In this document: in pieces, positions 35,323 through 46,124 of the stretch
Numbering within the stretch: the stretch's first letter is position 1
Layout of the letters: the number at the start of each line of letters is the position of its first letter
Assembly (NCBI RefSeq): GCF_000454065.1
Contig: NZ_KE695650.1
Location: 310,001 to 374,000 of the forward strand
Length of the DNA stretch: 64,000 nucleotides
Direction: 5' to 3'
DNA from: Brevibacillus thermoruber 423
GTDB lineage: Bacteria; Bacillota; Bacilli; Brevibacillales; Brevibacillaceae
Program-made: the position numbers and the translations under genes
Notes under the pieces: model-generated
The model's database searches: none
The model's input: the letters and a program-made list of their open reading frames with translations, nothing else
Told to the model about the DNA's origin: nothing

Positions 35323-38300
35323 GTGAATCGGTTGGAAGAGCAAAAACATCGCTTCTCGCTGTTGGTGAAGCAGTTGGATCTGCCGGCAGAGTGGGTGGAG
35401 CGATTTTTTCTTGATGGACAAATCGATAAATTGGAACTCTACCGGCAGAACAAGGAGTGGGTGTTTACCTTCACGCTGCCCCGGCTGCTGCCGGCAGAGA
35501 TGTATCAGGCCTTTATGCACCGGCTGACCCAGAGCTTTTCTCATCTGGCGACAGTGGACGCCCGATTCCGCTACCGCGAACAGCCGAGCGTGGAGCAGGC
35601 CGTCAGCCAGTACTGGGACGTGCTGCTGGAGAATCTGGAGCAAAAGATCAACTCGCTGGCGGTCACGCTGCGCCAGGCGAAGCGGCAGGTGGAGGCGCAG
35701 AACGTAACCGTGTACCTGCCGACGGAGATGGCGGTCGAGATGGCCAAGCGGAAGAAAGCGGACAGCGAACTGGTGGCCGCATTTGAAAAAGTGACGGCCT
35801 GCGTGCCGCGCTTTACGTTTTTGGCCGAAGAGAGCGACGAGGCGTACAAGGCGTTCATGGAGCAGCGTGAAGAAGAGGAGCGAGCGCTGATCGAAGTGGT
35901 CATGAGCGCGGTCCAGCAGGAGAAGGACAGCAAGGAGAGCGACAAGACAGAAGCGGTGACCACGCTGATGATCGGGTACGAGATCAAGGACGAGCCGCTG
36001 CCGATCCGCGAGATCCAGGACGAAGAGCGGCGCGTCACCATCCAGGGCACGGTGTTCGGCGCGGAGCTGAAGGAACTGCGCAGCGGCCGCCATCTGTTGA
36101 CGTTCAACATCACCGACTACACCGATTCGCTGACAGTCAAGATTTTCTCCCGCGACAAGGAAGACGTCAAAATGCTGGAGGCCTTGAAGGACGGCATGTG
36201 GGTGAAGGTGCGCGGCAGCGTCCAGCATGACACCTTCCTGCGGGAACTGGTGATGGTGGCCAACGACATCAACCAGATCGAACAGGTTGCGCGAAAAGAT
36301 ACGGCCGAGGAAAAGCGGGTGGAGCTGCACTGCCATACGCCGATGAGCGCGCTCGACGCCGTCGCCTCCGTCAAGTCGCTCATCTCCACGGCGGCCAAGT
36401 GGGGACACAAGGCGATCGCCATCACCGACCACGGCGTCGTCCAGGCGTTCCCGGAAGCGTACAGCGTCGCCAAGAAGAACAACATCAAGTGCATCCTCGG
36501 CATGGAGGCGTACGTGGTGGAAGACGGCGTGGACATCGTCTACAACCTGACGCCGGAGAACAACCTGCCGATCGACGAAAACACCGAGTACGTCGTATTC
36601 GACACGGAGACGACCGGTCTCAACGCGGCGGAGCACACGATTATCGAAATCGCGGCGGTGAAGATGCGCGGCACGGAGATCGTCGACAAGTGGACAGAGC
36701 TGATCGATCCACAGATCGAGATCGGCCCCAAGACGACCGAAATTACCGGGATTACCAACGAAATGCTGCGCGGCAAGGATACGCTGGACGTGGTTCTGCG
36801 CCGGTTCAAGGAGTTTACCGGCGACGCCGTGCTCGTGGCGCACAACGCGGAGTTTGACAAGGCGTTCATTAACGCCTGCGCCAAGCGGATCGGCATGGAA
36901 CCGTGGAACAACCCCATCCTGGACACGCTGCCGCTGGCCCGCCTGCTCTACAAGGGCATGCGCAACTACCGCCTGGGAACGCTGGCGAAGAAGTTCAACG
37001 TGGAGCTGATCAACGCCCACCGCGCGCTGGATGACACCGTGGCGCTGGCCCACGTCTTCCAGTACATGCTGAAAGACATCCGGGAGGCGGAGATCAAAAC
37101 CCTGGCGGATCTGAACGAGCGGAGCAACGCGGAGGCCGATTACAAGAGCGGCCGCCCGTTCCATGCCACCCTGTTGGTCAAGACCAAGGCCGGGTTGAAA
37201 AACCTGTACAAACTGGTGAGCCGCTCCCACGTGGAGACGTTTTTCCGCGTCCCCCGCATCCAGCGCAGCCAGCTCGTCAAGTACCGCGACGGACTTTTGA
37301 TCGGCACGGCCTGCAAGGAGGGCGAGCTGATGCAGGCGATCCTGCGCGGGAAGTCGCGGGACGAGCTGAAAGAAGTGGCCGCCTTCTACGATTTTCTTGA
37401 ACTGCAGCCGCTGGATCACTACACGCCGCTGCTGCGCAATGAGGAGATTCCCTCGCTGGAGACGATGAAGGGCTACCACCAGTTGATCGTCGAAATCGGA
37501 AAGGAACTGGGCAAGCCGGTGGTGGCGACGGGGGACGTCCACTTTCTCAACCCGCAGGACGACATCTTCCGCGACGTCTTTTTGCTGTCGCAAGGCTCCC
37601 CCGACGCGGGCAACCAGCCGCCGCTCTATCTGCGCACCACGGACGAAATGCTGGAGGCGTTTGCCCACCTCGGCGAGGAGACCGCCCGCGAAGTGGTGGT
37701 GACCGCACCCAACGCGATCGCCGACATGATCGAGGACGTCAGTCCGATTCCGGACCGGCTGTACACGCCGATCATCGAGGGGGCGGATGACGAGCTGCGC
37801 CAGATGTGCTACGACAAGGCGAAGAAGCTGTACGGCGATCCGCTGCCGGAGATCGTGGAGAAGCGCCTGGAAAAAGAGCTGAACAGCATCATCACGCACG
37901 GGTTCGGCGTGATTTACCTGATCTCCCAGCGGCTGGTGACCAAGTCGCTGGCGGACGGCTATCTCGTAGGGTCCCGCGGTTCCGTCGGCTCCTCGTTCGT
38001 GGCCACCATGGCCGAGATCACCGAGGTCAATCCGCTGCCGCCGCACTACCGCTGTCCGAACTGCAAGCACAGCGAGTTCATCACGGACGGCTCGATCGGT
38101 TCCGGTTTCGACCTGCCGGACAAGGACTGCCCCGTCTGCGGGCACAAGCTGGCCAAAGACGGGCAGGACATTCCTTTCGAGACGTTCCTCGGCTTCAAAG
38201 GGGACAAGGTCCCCGATATCGACCTGAACTTCTCGGGCGAGTACCAGCCGCGCGCGCACAAGTACACTCAGGAGCTGTTCGGCGTGGACAACGTCTACCG

Positions 38301-39633
38301 CGCGGGGACGATCGGCACGGTGGCGGAAAAGACGGCCTACGGCTACGTGCGCAAATACGCGGACGAGCGCGGCCTGACGCTGCGAAACGCGGAAATCGCC
38401 CGGCTGGTAAACGGCTGCACGGGCGTCAAGCGGACCACCGGCCAACACCCGGGCGGGATCATCGTGGTGCCTGACTACATGGAGATCGAGGATTTTTGTC
38501 CGATCCAGTACCCGGCGGACGACAGCGAATCGGAGTGGCGGACGACGCATTTCGACTTCCACTCCATCCACGACAACCTGTTGAAGCTGGACATTCTCGG
38601 CCACGACGACCCGACCGTGATCCGCATGCTGCAGGATTTGACCGGCATCGACCCGAAGACGATCCCGCTGGACGACAAGGCGACGATGTCCATCTTCAGC
38701 TCGACCGAGGCGCTGGGCGTCACGCCGGAGCAGATTCGCACCAATCTGGGGACGCTGGGCATTCCCGAGTTCGGCACCAAATTCGTGCGGCAGATGCTGG
38801 AGGACACCAAGCCGACCACGTTTGCCGAGCTGGTGCAGATCTCCGGTCTCTCCCACGGAACGGACGTCTGGCTGAACAACGCGCAGGACTTGATCCGCAG
38901 CGGCACGTGCAAGCTGTCCGAGGTTATCGGGTGCCGCGACGACATCATGGTGTACCTGATCTACAAGGGGCTGGAACCGTCCCGCGCCTTCAAGATCATG
39001 GAGTCGGTGCGGAAAGGAAAAGGCGTTCCCGAGGAAGACCAGGAGGAAATGCGCCGAAACAACGTGCCGGAATGGTACATCGAGTCCTGCCAGAAGATCA
39101 AGTACATGTTCCCGAAGGCGCACGCCACCGCCTACGTGATGATGGCCGTGCGGATCGCCTACTTCAAGGTGCATTATCCGCTGGAGTTTTACGCCACCTA
39201 CTTCACTGTGCGGGCGGACGACTTCGACATTCCGCTGATGGTCAAGGGCTCGTCGGCGATCCGGCAAAAAATCGAGGAGATCGAAGAAAAGGGACACGAG
39301 GCGCAGCCCAAGGAGAAGGCCCTTTTGACCGTGCTGGAAATGGCGCTGGAGATGGTGGAGCGCGGCTTCCGCTTCGCCAACGTCGACCTCTACCGCTCGG
39401 ACGCGACCAAATTCCTGATCGACGGCAACAGCCTGATCGCTCCGTTCAACGCCCTGCCCGGTCTGGGAACCAACGCGGCAATCAGCATCGTCAAGGCGCG
39501 GGAGGAAGGAGAGTTCCTCTCCAAGGAAGACCTCTTGACCCGCGCCCGGATTTCCAAGAGCATCCTGGAATACCTGGAGGAGCAGGGAGCCCTTCAGGGG
39601 CTGCCGGAATCCAATCAGCTCTCGCTGTTCTGA
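35323..39633 (+). CDS. polC: DNA polymerase III alpha subunit, Gram-positive type PolC
   Basis: 1436 residues. N-terminal domain, OB fold (about 225-310) and PHP domain start (VELHCHTPMSALDA). An inserted DEDD 3'-5' exonuclease begins at FDTETTGLN (Asp427). A Cys4 zinc site (CPNCKHSEF...DKDCPVCG) and a polymerase core follow, with PDIDLNFSGEYQPRAHKYT. The C-terminal tail ends QLSLF, a beta-clamp binding motif. It is the main replicative polymerase with built-in proofreading. GTG at 35323 has GAGGTGGAG upstream. Gene order proS-polC-rimP equals B. subtilis. Confidence 0.97.
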   Translation: MNRLEEQKHRFSLLVKQLDLPAEWVERFFLDGQIDKLELYRQNKEWVFTFTLPRLLPAEMYQAFMHRLTQSFSHLATVDARFRYREQPSVEQAVSQYWDVLLENLEQKINSLAVTLRQAKRQVEAQNVTVYLPTEMAVEMAKRKKADSELVAAFEKVTACVPRFTFLAEESDEAYKAFMEQREEEERALIEVVMSAVQQEKDSKESDKTEAVTTLMIGYEIKDEPLPIREIQDEERRVTIQGTVFGAELKELRSGRHLLTFNITDYTDSLTVKIFSRDKEDVKMLEALKDGMWVKVRGSVQHDTFLRELVMVANDINQIEQVARKDTAEEKRVELHCHTPMSALDAVASVKSLISTAAKWGHKAIAITDHGVVQAFPEAYSVAKKNNIKCILGMEAYVVEDGVDIVYNLTPENNLPIDENTEYVVFDTETTGLNAAEHTIIEIAAVKMRGTEIVDKWTELIDPQIEIGPKTTEITGITNEMLRGKDTLDVVLRRFKEFTGDAVLVAHNAEFDKAFINACAKRIGMEPWNNPILDTLPLARLLYKGMRNYRLGTLAKKFNVELINAHRALDDTVALAHVFQYMLKDIREAEIKTLADLNERSNAEADYKSGRPFHATLLVKTKAGLKNLYKLVSRSHVETFFRVPRIQRSQLVKYRDGLLIGTACKEGELMQAILRGKSRDELKEVAAFYDFLELQPLDHYTPLLRNEEIPSLETMKGYHQLIVEIGKELGKPVVATGDVHFLNPQDDIFRDVFLLSQGSPDAGNQPPLYLRTTDEMLEAFAHLGEETAREVVVTAPNAIADMIEDVSPIPDRLYTPIIEGADDELRQMCYDKAKKLYGDPLPEIVEKRLEKELNSIITHGFGVIYLISQRLVTKSLADGYLVGSRGSVGSSFVATMAEITEVNPLPPHYRCPNCKHSEFITDGSIGSGFDLPDKDCPVCGHKLAKDGQDIPFETFLGFKGDKVPDIDLNFSGEYQPRAHKYTQELFGVDNVYRAGTIGTVAEKTAYGYVRKYADERGLTLRNAEIARLVNGCTGVKRTTGQHPGGIIVVPDYMEIEDFCPIQYPADDSESEWRTTHFDFHSIHDNLLKLDILGHDDPTVIRMLQDLTGIDPKTIPLDDKATMSIFSSTEALGVTPEQIRTNLGTLGIPEFGTKFVRQMLEDTKPTTFAELVQISGLSHGTDVWLNNAQDLIRSGTCKLSEVIGCRDDIMVYLIYKGLEPSRAFKIMESVRKGKGVPEEDQEEMRRNNVPEWYIESCQKIKYMFPKAHATAYVMMAVRIAYFKVHYPLEFYATYFTVRADDFDIPLMVKGSSAIRQKIEEIEEKGHEAQPKEKALLTVLEMALEMVERGFRFANVDLYRSDATKFLIDGNSLIAPFNALPGLGTNAAISIVKAREEGEFLSKEDLLTRARISKSILEYLEEQGALQGLPESNQLSLF

Positions 39634-39663
39634 CGACGGCGGACGGGGAGCGGACCAGAGACG

Positions 39664-39706
39664 GCCTGTCGGGTTTCCGGGCAACACCCGGTTGTCAACG
39701 ACAGGC
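39664..39706. repeat. Inverted repeat between polC and rimP, overlapping the promoter
   Basis: GCCTGTCG (39664-39671) pairs perfectly with CGACAGGC (39699-39706); inside, CCGGG (39677-39681) pairs with CCCGG (39687-39691). The rimP -35 box falls between the inner and outer arms. It could end polC transcripts, although T residues appear only 12 bases later, or act as an operator. Confidence 0.55.
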
Positions 39707-39720
39707 TGTTATGCTATAAT
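39692..39720 (+). promoter_or_regulatory. Sigma-A promoter of the rimP-nusA-infB operon
   Basis: TTGTCA (39692-39697), 17-base spacer, TATAAT (39715-39720), with an extended TGC just before the -10. This is the best promoter match in the window. The predicted start is near 39727, about 96 bases before rimP. Confidence 0.88.
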
Positions 39721-39755
39721 TTTTTTGGAAATACTGGTTATACGCACGCAGAGCG

Positions 39756-39782
39756 AGAGTGGGGAAACCCACTCTTTCTTTC
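39756..39782 (+). terminator. Leader attenuator hairpin upstream of rimP
   Basis: AGAGTGGG (39756-39763) pairs with CCCACTCT (39768-39775) around a GAAA tetraloop, followed by TTTCTTTCT. It lies after the promoter and before the rimP ribosome site, so it would act as a premature terminator. Regulation by NusA or by translation state is an inference. Confidence 0.65.
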
Positions 39783-39822
39783 TGGCCGAACCCCATGCTT
39801 GAAACGACAAGGAGGTACTTGC

Positions 39823-40281
39823 TTGAGCAAGGTAACAGACATTGTCACCGACCTGGTTACGCCCATTCTCGACGAACTGGGTCTGGAACTGGTTGACATC
39901 GAGTACAAGAAAGAAGGCAGCAACTGGTTTCTCCGCGTGTTCATCGACAATGAAACCGGGAACATCGACATCGATGACTGCGGCCTTGTCAGCGAGCGGC
40001 TGAGCCAGCGGCTGGACGAGGTGGACCCGATTCCCACCGCGTACTTCCTGGAGGTGTCGTCACCGGGAGCGGAGCGTCCGCTGCGCAAGGAAAGCGATTT
40101 TCGCAAGGCTGTCGGCAGGCACGTACATATCGTGACCAAGGAGCCGCTGGAAGGATCTACCGTGTTCGAAGGCGAACTGGTATCCTTTGAGGACGGCAGG
40201 CTGACAGTGAAGGAAGCGAAAAAAACGTACGTCATTTCCCTGGACCAAATCGACGCGGCCCGGATGGCCATCGTCTTTTAA
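39823..40281 (+). CDS. rimP: Ribosome maturation factor RimP
   Basis: 152 residues. The N-terminal domain has [19 protein letters not shown] and the central [12 protein letters not shown] is the family signature; the C-terminal Sm-like domain follows. RimP helps fold the 30S head with S19. TTG at 39823 is six bases after AAGGAGGT, and the N-terminus MSKVTDIV then matches B. subtilis. It heads the nusA operon. Confidence 0.96.
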   Translation: MSKVTDIVTDLVTPILDELGLELVDIEYKKEGSNWFLRVFIDNETGNIDIDDCGLVSERLSQRLDEVDPIPTAYFLEVSSPGAERPLRKESDFRKAVGRHVHIVTKEPLEGSTVFEGELVSFEDGRLTVKEAKKTYVISLDQIDAARMAIVF

Positions 40282-40322
40282 TTCCGCGGGGTGTGCTTGT
40301 AAAGGAGGAGGCAACGAAAATC

Positions 40323-41408
40323 ATGAACGCCGATTTTATCGAGGCATTGGAAGCCATTGAGAGAGAAAAAGGAATCTCCAAAGACGTGTTGATCGAGGCC
40401 ATCGAAGCGGCCCTCATTTCCGGATACAAACGGAATTTCAATTCGGCGCAGAACGTCCGCGTAGACGTGAATCGCCACACCGGCCAGGTGCGTGTGTTTG
40501 CCCGCAAGACGGTCGTGGAAGAAGTGCTCGACCCGCGTCTGGAGATTTCCCTGGAAGGGGCGCAGGAGATCGATCCCAATTTCCGGCTGGATGACATCGT
40601 CGAGATCGAAGTGACGCCCCGTGACTTTGGCCGCATCGCCGCCCAGACGGCGAAGCAGGTGGTGACCCAGCGCATTCGCGAAGCGGAGCGCGGGCTGATC
40701 TACAGCGAGTTCATCGAGCGGGAGGACGACATCATCACCGGCGTGGTCCAGCGGATGGATGCCCGCAACTACTACATCGACCTGGGCAAGGCGGAGGCGG
40801 TCATGCCGATCACGGAGAAGATGCCGACCGACGACTTCAAGCCCCAGGATCGGGTGAAAGCCTACATCATCAAGGTGGAAAAGACGACCAAAGGGCCGCA
40901 GATCGTCGTGTCCCGCACGCATCCCGGCCTGTTGAAACGGCTGTTTGAACTGGAAGTGCCGGAAATCTACGACGGCGTGGTGGAGATCAAATCCGTCGCC
41001 CGCGAAGCCGGAGACCGCTCCAAGATCGCCGTCCATTCGATCAATCCCGACGTCGACCCGGTAGGCGCCTGCGTCGGGCCGAAGGGAATGCGCGTGCAGA
41101 CCATCGTCAACGAGTTGAAGGGCGAAAAGATCGACATCGTGCGCTGGTCGGAAGATCCCGCGGAATACGTGGCCAACGCGCTCAGCCCGGCCAAGGTGCT
41201 GCACGTGGAGGTAAACGCGCCGGAAAAAGTGACCCGCGTCATCGTACCGGATTACCAGTTGTCGCTGGCGATCGGCAAGCGCGGGCAAAACGCCCGTCTC
41301 GCGGCCAAGCTGACCGGCTGGAAGATCGACATCAAGAGCGAGACGCAGGCTGAACAGGAAGGCATCGCCTATCCGAAAGCGGGCGATGAGGGGGCTGACA
41401 TCGAATAG
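40323..41408 (+). CDS. nusA: Transcription termination/antitermination factor NusA
   Basis: 361 residues. The N-terminal RNA polymerase-binding domain has [18 protein letters not shown]. An S1 domain (about 135-200) and KH1/KH2 follow, with [19 protein letters not shown] and [20 protein letters not shown]. The C-terminal acidic repeats of Proteobacteria are absent, as in Firmicutes. It slows polymerase and aids intrinsic termination. ATG at 40323 follows AAAGGAGGAGG; the N-terminus then matches the family. Confidence 0.97.
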   Translation: MNADFIEALEAIEREKGISKDVLIEAIEAALISGYKRNFNSAQNVRVDVNRHTGQVRVFARKTVVEEVLDPRLEISLEGAQEIDPNFRLDDIVEIEVTPRDFGRIAAQTAKQVVTQRIREAERGLIYSEFIEREDDIITGVVQRMDARNYYIDLGKAEAVMPITEKMPTDDFKPQDRVKAYIIKVEKTTKGPQIVVSRTHPGLLKRLFELEVPEIYDGVVEIKSVAREAGDRSKIAVHSINPDVDPVGACVGPKGMRVQTIVNELKGEKIDIVRWSEDPAEYVANALSPAKVLHVEVNAPEKVTRVIVPDYQLSLAIGKRGQNARLAAKLTGWKIDIKSETQAEQEGIAYPKAGDEGADIE

Positions 41409-41410
41409 CC

Positions 41411-41701
41411 ATGAAGCAAAAGAAAATTCCTTTGCGGAAATGCATCGTGTGTCAGGAAATGTTTCCAAAAAAAGAACTGGTGCGCGTCGTGCGGACCCCG
41501 GACGAAGAGATCATCATCGATCCGACCGGCAAAGCAGCCGGGCGCGGGGCGTACGTGTGCCGTCAGGAAAGCTGTCTGAAGCCGGACACGTTTGCTTCGG
41601 GCAAGTGGAAAAAAGTGCTGGAACGCGCACTGAACATGTCCATCACCCAGGAAAAATACGACGCGTTCCGTGAAAAATGGCTGGAGATGATGGGACAATG
41701 A
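41411..41701 (+). CDS. rnpM: RNase P modulator RnpM (YlxR family)
   Basis: 96 residues. The conserved motif is [20 protein letters not shown] followed by [13 protein letters not shown]. The family binds RNA; in B. subtilis YlxR has been renamed RnpM for its effect on RNase P. It begins two bases after the nusA stop and overlaps ylxQ by four bases. Confidence 0.93.
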   Translation: MKQKKIPLRKCIVCQEMFPKKELVRVVRTPDEEIIIDPTGKAAGRGAYVCRQESCLKPDTFASGKWKKVLERALNMSITQEKYDAFREKWLEMMGQ

Positions 41702-41997
41702 TCCCCAAGGCAGCGCAATTGCTGGGGTTGGCCATGCGTGCACGCAAGGTGATTGCCGGCGAGGAGCTGGTCGTGCAGGCAGTGCGGACCGGTCAGGCCA
41801 AGCTGGTGCTGCTCGCGGCCGACGCCTCCGCCAACACGGCCAAGAAGGTACGCGACAAGTGCGCCTATTACGGCGTTCCGTGCGTGACGGCCGGCGACCG
41901 GTACGCGCTGGGGCACGCTATCGGCAAGGACGGGCGTGTCACCGTCGCGGTTACGGACGGGAAGCTGGCGGACAGCATGCTGCGCCTGCTCACCTAA
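41698..41997 (+). CDS. L7Ae-family ribosomal protein YlxQ
   Basis: 99 residues with the L7Ae/L30e fold. The start is [20 protein letters not shown], and [20 protein letters not shown] is the kink-turn RNA-binding core. The family binds kink-turn RNA and associates with ribosomes. The ATG at 41698 overlaps the rnpM stop in ATGA. It is a constant nusA-infB linker in Firmicutes. Confidence 0.93.
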   Translation: MIPKAAQLLGLAMRARKVIAGEELVVQAVRTGQAKLVLLAADASANTAKKVRDKCAYYGVPCVTAGDRYALGHAIGKDGRVTVAVTDGKLADSMLRLLT

Positions 41998-42018
41998 TTC
42001 AGAAGGGGTGAAGATCAC

Positions 42019-44463
42019 TTGAAGACTCGAGTGTATGAATACGCCAAACAGCACAACATGAGCAGCAAGGAAATCCTCAATTTGCTAAAGCGGTTGAACA
42101 TAGAAGTGGCAAATCATATGAGTATCATGGACGAAGCGACGATCAAAAAAATTGAGGATCACCTTGCCAAGCTGCGGGCCGGCGGCAAGCCGGAACAGCA
42201 GCGGTCCGCCGGACAGGCGGAAGCGAAGCCCAAACAGCCGGGCGACAAGAAGCGGACGGAGGAGTCGAAAGGGCAGCAAAAGCCGCAGCAGCAACAGCAG
42301 CAGCGCCGCAACGAACGTCCGTCTGATCGCGGCGGCAGCCGTCAGGGCGGCGGCCAGCGTTCCGACCAGCAGCGTCCGTATCAAGGCAAAAATCAGGGGA
42401 AGAATCAGGAGAGAAAACCGAGCGATATGAAAAGCCAATCCGCAAAACCGTTTGATCGCAAGCAGCAGGTTACCCAACAAGAGCCGACGGTCAATGAACA
42501 CGACGATCCGCGCGCAGGCGACGATTTCGAGGACAAGGTAAAAATCCCGCCCAAGGTTTCCCTGGAGAAGCGGGAAAAGATCAAAAAAGGACCGGGCGGC
42601 AAGAAGACATTCGACGAGAACAAAAAGAACCAGCCGTTCAAGGGCGGCAGCAAACGGCAGGACAACCGCCGTCAGGGTCATCGCGAACAGCAGCAGCGCC
42701 CGATGCCGGAACCGCCGTCCAAAATTACCTTCACCGAGTCCCTTACCGTCGCCGAACTGGCGAAAAAACTGCGCAGGGAACCGGCGGAAATCATCAAAAA
42801 GTTGTTTAATTTGGGCATCATGGCCACGATTAACCAGGATCTCGACCGCGACGCCATCGAGCTGATCTGCTCCGAGTACAACGTCGAGGTGGAAGAGAAG
42901 ATCGTCATCGACGAAACCAACTTCGAGACGATCGAAGAGGTGGATAACCCGGCCGATCTGGTGGAACGTCCGCCGGTCGTCACCATCATGGGTCACGTCG
43001 ACCACGGGAAGACCACCCTGTTGGACGCCATCCGCTCCACCAACGTCGTAGCGGGTGAAGCAGGCGGCATCACCCAGCACATCGGCGCGTACCAGGTGGA
43101 AGTCAAAGGGAAGAAGATCACCTTCCTGGACACCCCCGGCCACGCGGCGTTCACCACGATGCGTGCCCGCGGCGCCCAAATCACCGACATCACGATTCTC
43201 GTCGTAGCCGCGGACGACGGCGTCATGCCGCAAACCGTGGAGGCGATCAACCACGCGAAGGCGGCCAATGTGCCGATCATCGTCGCCGTCAACAAAGTCG
43301 ACAAGCCGGAGGCAAACGTCGACCGGATCAAGCAGGAACTGACCGAGTACGGACTGGTGGCCGAAGAGTGGGGCGGCGACACCATTTTCTGCCCGATCTC
43401 CGCGAAACAGCGCATCGGCCTCGAGGAGCTGCTGGAGTACATCCTGCTCGTTGCCGAGGTGCAGGAGCTGAAAGCCAACCCGAACAAACGCGCCCGCGGT
43501 ACCGTCGTCGAGGCGGAGCTGGACAAGGGACGCGGACCGGTGGCAACTGTCCTTGTGCAGCACGGTACGCTTAAAGTAGGGGATCCGATCGTCGTCGGCA
43601 GCACCTACGGCCGCGTCCGCGCGATGGTAAACGACAAGGGACGCCGTCTGAAAGAAGCGGGACCGTCCACGCCGGTGGAGATCACCGGTCTGAATGACGT
43701 GCCGCAGGCGGGCGACCAGTTCATGGTCTTCGAAGACGAGAAAAAGGCCCGCGCCATCGGCGAAGCGCGCGCGGCCAAGCAGCGCGAATCGGAACGGCGC
43801 GCCAACACGCGCGTGTCCCTGGACGATCTGTTCCAGCACATTCAGGAGGGCGACGTGAAAGAGCTCAACCTGATCGTGAAGGCGGATGTGCAGGGTTCCG
43901 TAGAAGCGCTCCGCGGCGCGCTCGAGAAGATCAATGTGAACGGCACGCGCGTCAAGATCATTCACACCGGCGTAGGGGCGATTACCGAGTCCGACATCAC
44001 GCTGGCCAACGCGTCCAACGCGATCGTGATCGGCTTCAACGTGCGTCCTGAGCCAAACGCCCGCAACATGGCCGAACAGGAGAAGATCGACATTCGCCTG
44101 CACCGCGTCATCTACAACGTGATCGACGAGATCGAGCAGGCGCTGAAAGGCATGCTGGATCCGGTCTACAAGGAGACCATCATCGGCCAGGCGGAAATCC
44201 GCGAGGTCTTCAAGGTTTCCAAAGTGGGCAACATCGCCGGCTGCTACGTCACCGAAGGCAAGCTGACCCGCGATGCCGGCGCCCGGTTGATTCGCGAGGG
44301 CGTGGTCATCTACGAAGGCAAGCTGGATACGCTCAAGCGCTTCAAGGATGACGTCCGCGAAGTGATGAGCGGCTACGAGTGCGGCTTGACCCTGGAGCGC
44401 TTCCAGGACATCAAGGTGGGAGACGTGATCGAAGCCTTCATCATGGAGGAAGTGAAGCAGTAA
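42019..44463 (+). CDS. infB: Translation initiation factor IF-2
   Basis: 814 residues. The N-terminal IF2_N motif ([20 protein letters not shown]) is followed by a low-complexity Gln/Lys/Arg/Gly-rich linker (about 55-235). A second IF2_N and the GTPase domain follow, with [22 protein letters not shown] and NKVDKP. Domains II to IV end the protein. It places initiator tRNA on the 30S and promotes subunit joining. The start is TTG after AAGGGGTGAAG. Confidence 0.98.
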   Translation: MKTRVYEYAKQHNMSSKEILNLLKRLNIEVANHMSIMDEATIKKIEDHLAKLRAGGKPEQQRSAGQAEAKPKQPGDKKRTEESKGQQKPQQQQQQRRNERPSDRGGSRQGGGQRSDQQRPYQGKNQGKNQERKPSDMKSQSAKPFDRKQQVTQQEPTVNEHDDPRAGDDFEDKVKIPPKVSLEKREKIKKGPGGKKTFDENKKNQPFKGGSKRQDNRRQGHREQQQRPMPEPPSKITFTESLTVAELAKKLRREPAEIIKKLFNLGIMATINQDLDRDAIELICSEYNVEVEEKIVIDETNFETIEEVDNPADLVERPPVVTIMGHVDHGKTTLLDAIRSTNVVAGEAGGITQHIGAYQVEVKGKKITFLDTPGHAAFTTMRARGAQITDITILVVAADDGVMPQTVEAINHAKAANVPIIVAVNKVDKPEANVDRIKQELTEYGLVAEEWGGDTIFCPISAKQRIGLEELLEYILLVAEVQELKANPNKRARGTVVEAELDKGRGPVATVLVQHGTLKVGDPIVVGSTYGRVRAMVNDKGRRLKEAGPSTPVEITGLNDVPQAGDQFMVFEDEKKARAIGEARAAKQRESERRANTRVSLDDLFQHIQEGDVKELNLIVKADVQGSVEALRGALEKINVNGTRVKIIHTGVGAITESDITLANASNAIVIGFNVRPEPNARNMAEQEKIDIRLHRVIYNVIDEIEQALKGMLDPVYKETIIGQAEIREVFKVSKVGNIAGCYVTEGKLTRDAGARLIREGVVIYEGKLDTLKRFKDDVREVMSGYECGLTLERFQDIKVGDVIEAFIMEEVKQ

Positions 44464-44744
44464 TGCTGGCGGGGGCGCGGATTGAACTGTTTCTGCCCGC
44501 CTGCCGCAACCTAAAAGAGAAACGGGCCATCGTCAAGAGCATTCTCGGCAAGCTGCGGAGCCGCTTCAACGTCTCCACGGCGGAGGTGGCCTGTCAGGAG
44601 CAGTGGCAGCGTGCCGTACTGGGTATCGCTGCCGTTGCTAATGAATGGTCGTTTTTGCAGGAACAAATCCAGGCGGCTGTCCGTCTGGTGGAAAACCATC
44701 CCGGCGTGGAGTTGATCCGCGCCGATACGGAATACTACGACTAA
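44463..44744 (+). CDS. YlxP-like DUF503 protein
   Basis: 93 residues. It has [20 protein letters not shown] and [18 protein letters not shown], the DUF503 signature. YlxP is a small cytosolic protein between infB and rbfA in many Firmicutes, with a proposed link to ribosome assembly. The ATG overlaps the infB stop, so it is coupled. Confidence 0.9.
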   Translation: MLAGARIELFLPACRNLKEKRAIVKSILGKLRSRFNVSTAEVACQEQWQRAVLGIAAVANEWSFLQEQIQAAVRLVENHPGVELIRADTEYYD

Positions 44745-44764
44745 CGCCAGCGGAGGTGACAGAC

Positions 44765-45136
44765 ATGAACAAAACGAGGATGAGCCGGGTGGGCGAGGAG
44801 ATCAAGAAAGAACTGAGCCTCCTCCTGCAGCGCGGCCTCAAGGACCCGCGCATCGGCTTTGTCACGGTAACGGATGTGGAAGTGACCAGCGATCTCCAGT
44901 TGGCCAAGGTGTTCGTCAGCATTTTCGGCGACGACGAACAGCGCAAGGCGTCCCTGGCCGGGCTGCAAAAGGCAAAGGGCTACCTGCGCACGGAGATCGG
45001 CCGGCGCGTAAAGCTGCGCCACGTGCCCGATTTCGTGTTTAAACTGGACGAATCGATCGATTACGGGAACCGGATCGAATCGATTCTCCGCGAAATCTCC
45101 ACAGAAGGTGCCAAAGGAGACAAACAGGATGAGTGA
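44765..45136 (+). CDS. rbfA: Ribosome-binding factor A
   Basis: 123 residues with the KH-like RbfA fold. It starts [20 protein letters not shown] and contains [20 protein letters not shown] and the conserved [18 protein letters not shown]. It assists 16S 5'-end processing and cold adaptation. ATG at 44765 has GGAGGTGA upstream. It overlaps nrnA by eight bases. Confidence 0.97.
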   Translation: MNKTRMSRVGEEIKKELSLLLQRGLKDPRIGFVTVTDVEVTSDLQLAKVFVSIFGDDEQRKASLAGLQKAKGYLRTEIGRRVKLRHVPDFVFKLDESIDYGNRIESILREISTEGAKGDKQDE

Positions 45137-46124
45137 TTATCGCCGTGCCTTGGAGGAAGCGGCCCGGTTCATGCGGGAACACGACCGCTTCCTGATTCTC
45201 TCCCACGTCAACCCGGACGGGGATGCGACCGGTTCGACACTGGCGGTGGCCGCGATGCTGGAACAGTTGGGAAAATCGTACCTGCTCGCCAACGAGGGCG
45301 GCACGCCGGACAAATTTTCATTTTTGCCCCGTTTTGAGCGGATTTGCAATCTTTCGCAAGCTTCGCCCGGCGAAACCTTTTCCGCGGTGATCGCGGTCGA
45401 TTGCGCCGACGCGTCGCGGATGGGCGACGTGAATCATCTGTTTGCCCCCGACTCCGTCCTGCTCAATATCGACCACCATCCCACCAACGACGCCTTCGGT
45501 GCGGTAAACGTCATCCGCACCGACGCGGCCGCCACCGCGGAGATCCTGTTCGACCTGAACGAAGCGGCCGGGCTGCCGATCACGGAAGACTTCGCGCTCT
45601 GCATCTACACGGGACTCTTGACCGACACGGGCGGCTTCCGCTACTCCAACACGTCGCCGCACGTCATGGAAATCGCCGCCCGCCTGCTGCGGTACGGTGT
45701 CAATCCGGGCGACGTGGCGGAGCGGTGCCTCGAAGTCATCACGCTGTCCCACGTCAAACTGCTCCGGCAGGCGCTGCAGTCGCTGCGCGTGTCCCATCGC
45801 GGCCAGGTGGCATCCGTTTCCGTCAGCCTGCAGGATTTGGAGGATGTGGGAGCAGATCGGGAGGATGCCGGGGGACTGGTGAATTACTGCCGCAACATCG
45901 AAGGTGTGGAAGTGGGCGTGTCGTTTGTGGAAGCGGAGCCGGGGGCGGTGAAGGTGAGCCTGCGGGCCCGCAGCCGCGTGGACGTGTCGCAGATCGCCAA
46001 GGAACTGGGAGGCGGCGGCCACGCCAAAGCGGCGGGCTGCACGCTTCGCGGGACGCTGGCGGAGGCGCAGGAACGGGTGTGGAACGCCCTGGGGCAGGCG
46101 TTGGGAGTGAGCGCGGATGAGTAG
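45129..46124 (+). CDS. nrnA: Bifunctional oligoribonuclease/pAp phosphatase NrnA
   Basis: 331 residues of the DHH-DHHA1 family. Motifs: [32 protein letters not shown] and the C-terminal [10 protein letters not shown]. It degrades nanoRNA to mononucleotides and dephosphorylates pAp to AMP. ATG at 45129 has AAAGGAG nine bases before it. It overlaps truB by eight bases. Confidence 0.95.
   Translation: MSDYRRALEEAARFMREHDRFLILSHVNPDGDATGSTLAVAAMLEQLGKSYLLANEGGTPDKFSFLPRFERICNLSQASPGETFSAVIAVDCADASRMGDVNHLFAPDSVLLNIDHHPTNDAFGAVNVIRTDAAATAEILFDLNEAAGLPITEDFALCIYTGLLTDTGGFRYSNTSPHVMEIAARLLRYGVNPGDVAERCLEVITLSHVKLLRQALQSLRVSHRGQVASVSVSLQDLEDVGADREDAGGLVNYCRNIEGVEVGVSFVEAEPGAVKVSLRARSRVDVSQIAKELGGGGHAKAAGCTLRGTLAEAQERVWNALGQALGVSADE

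Noticed and set aside
35233..39687. Open frame of over 1400 codons on the - strand across polC
   Set aside because: It is codon-aligned with polC and only reflects avoidance of TTA, CTA and TCA codons in a GC-rich gene. Its protein is His/Arg/Leu/Val-rich with no recognisable domain.
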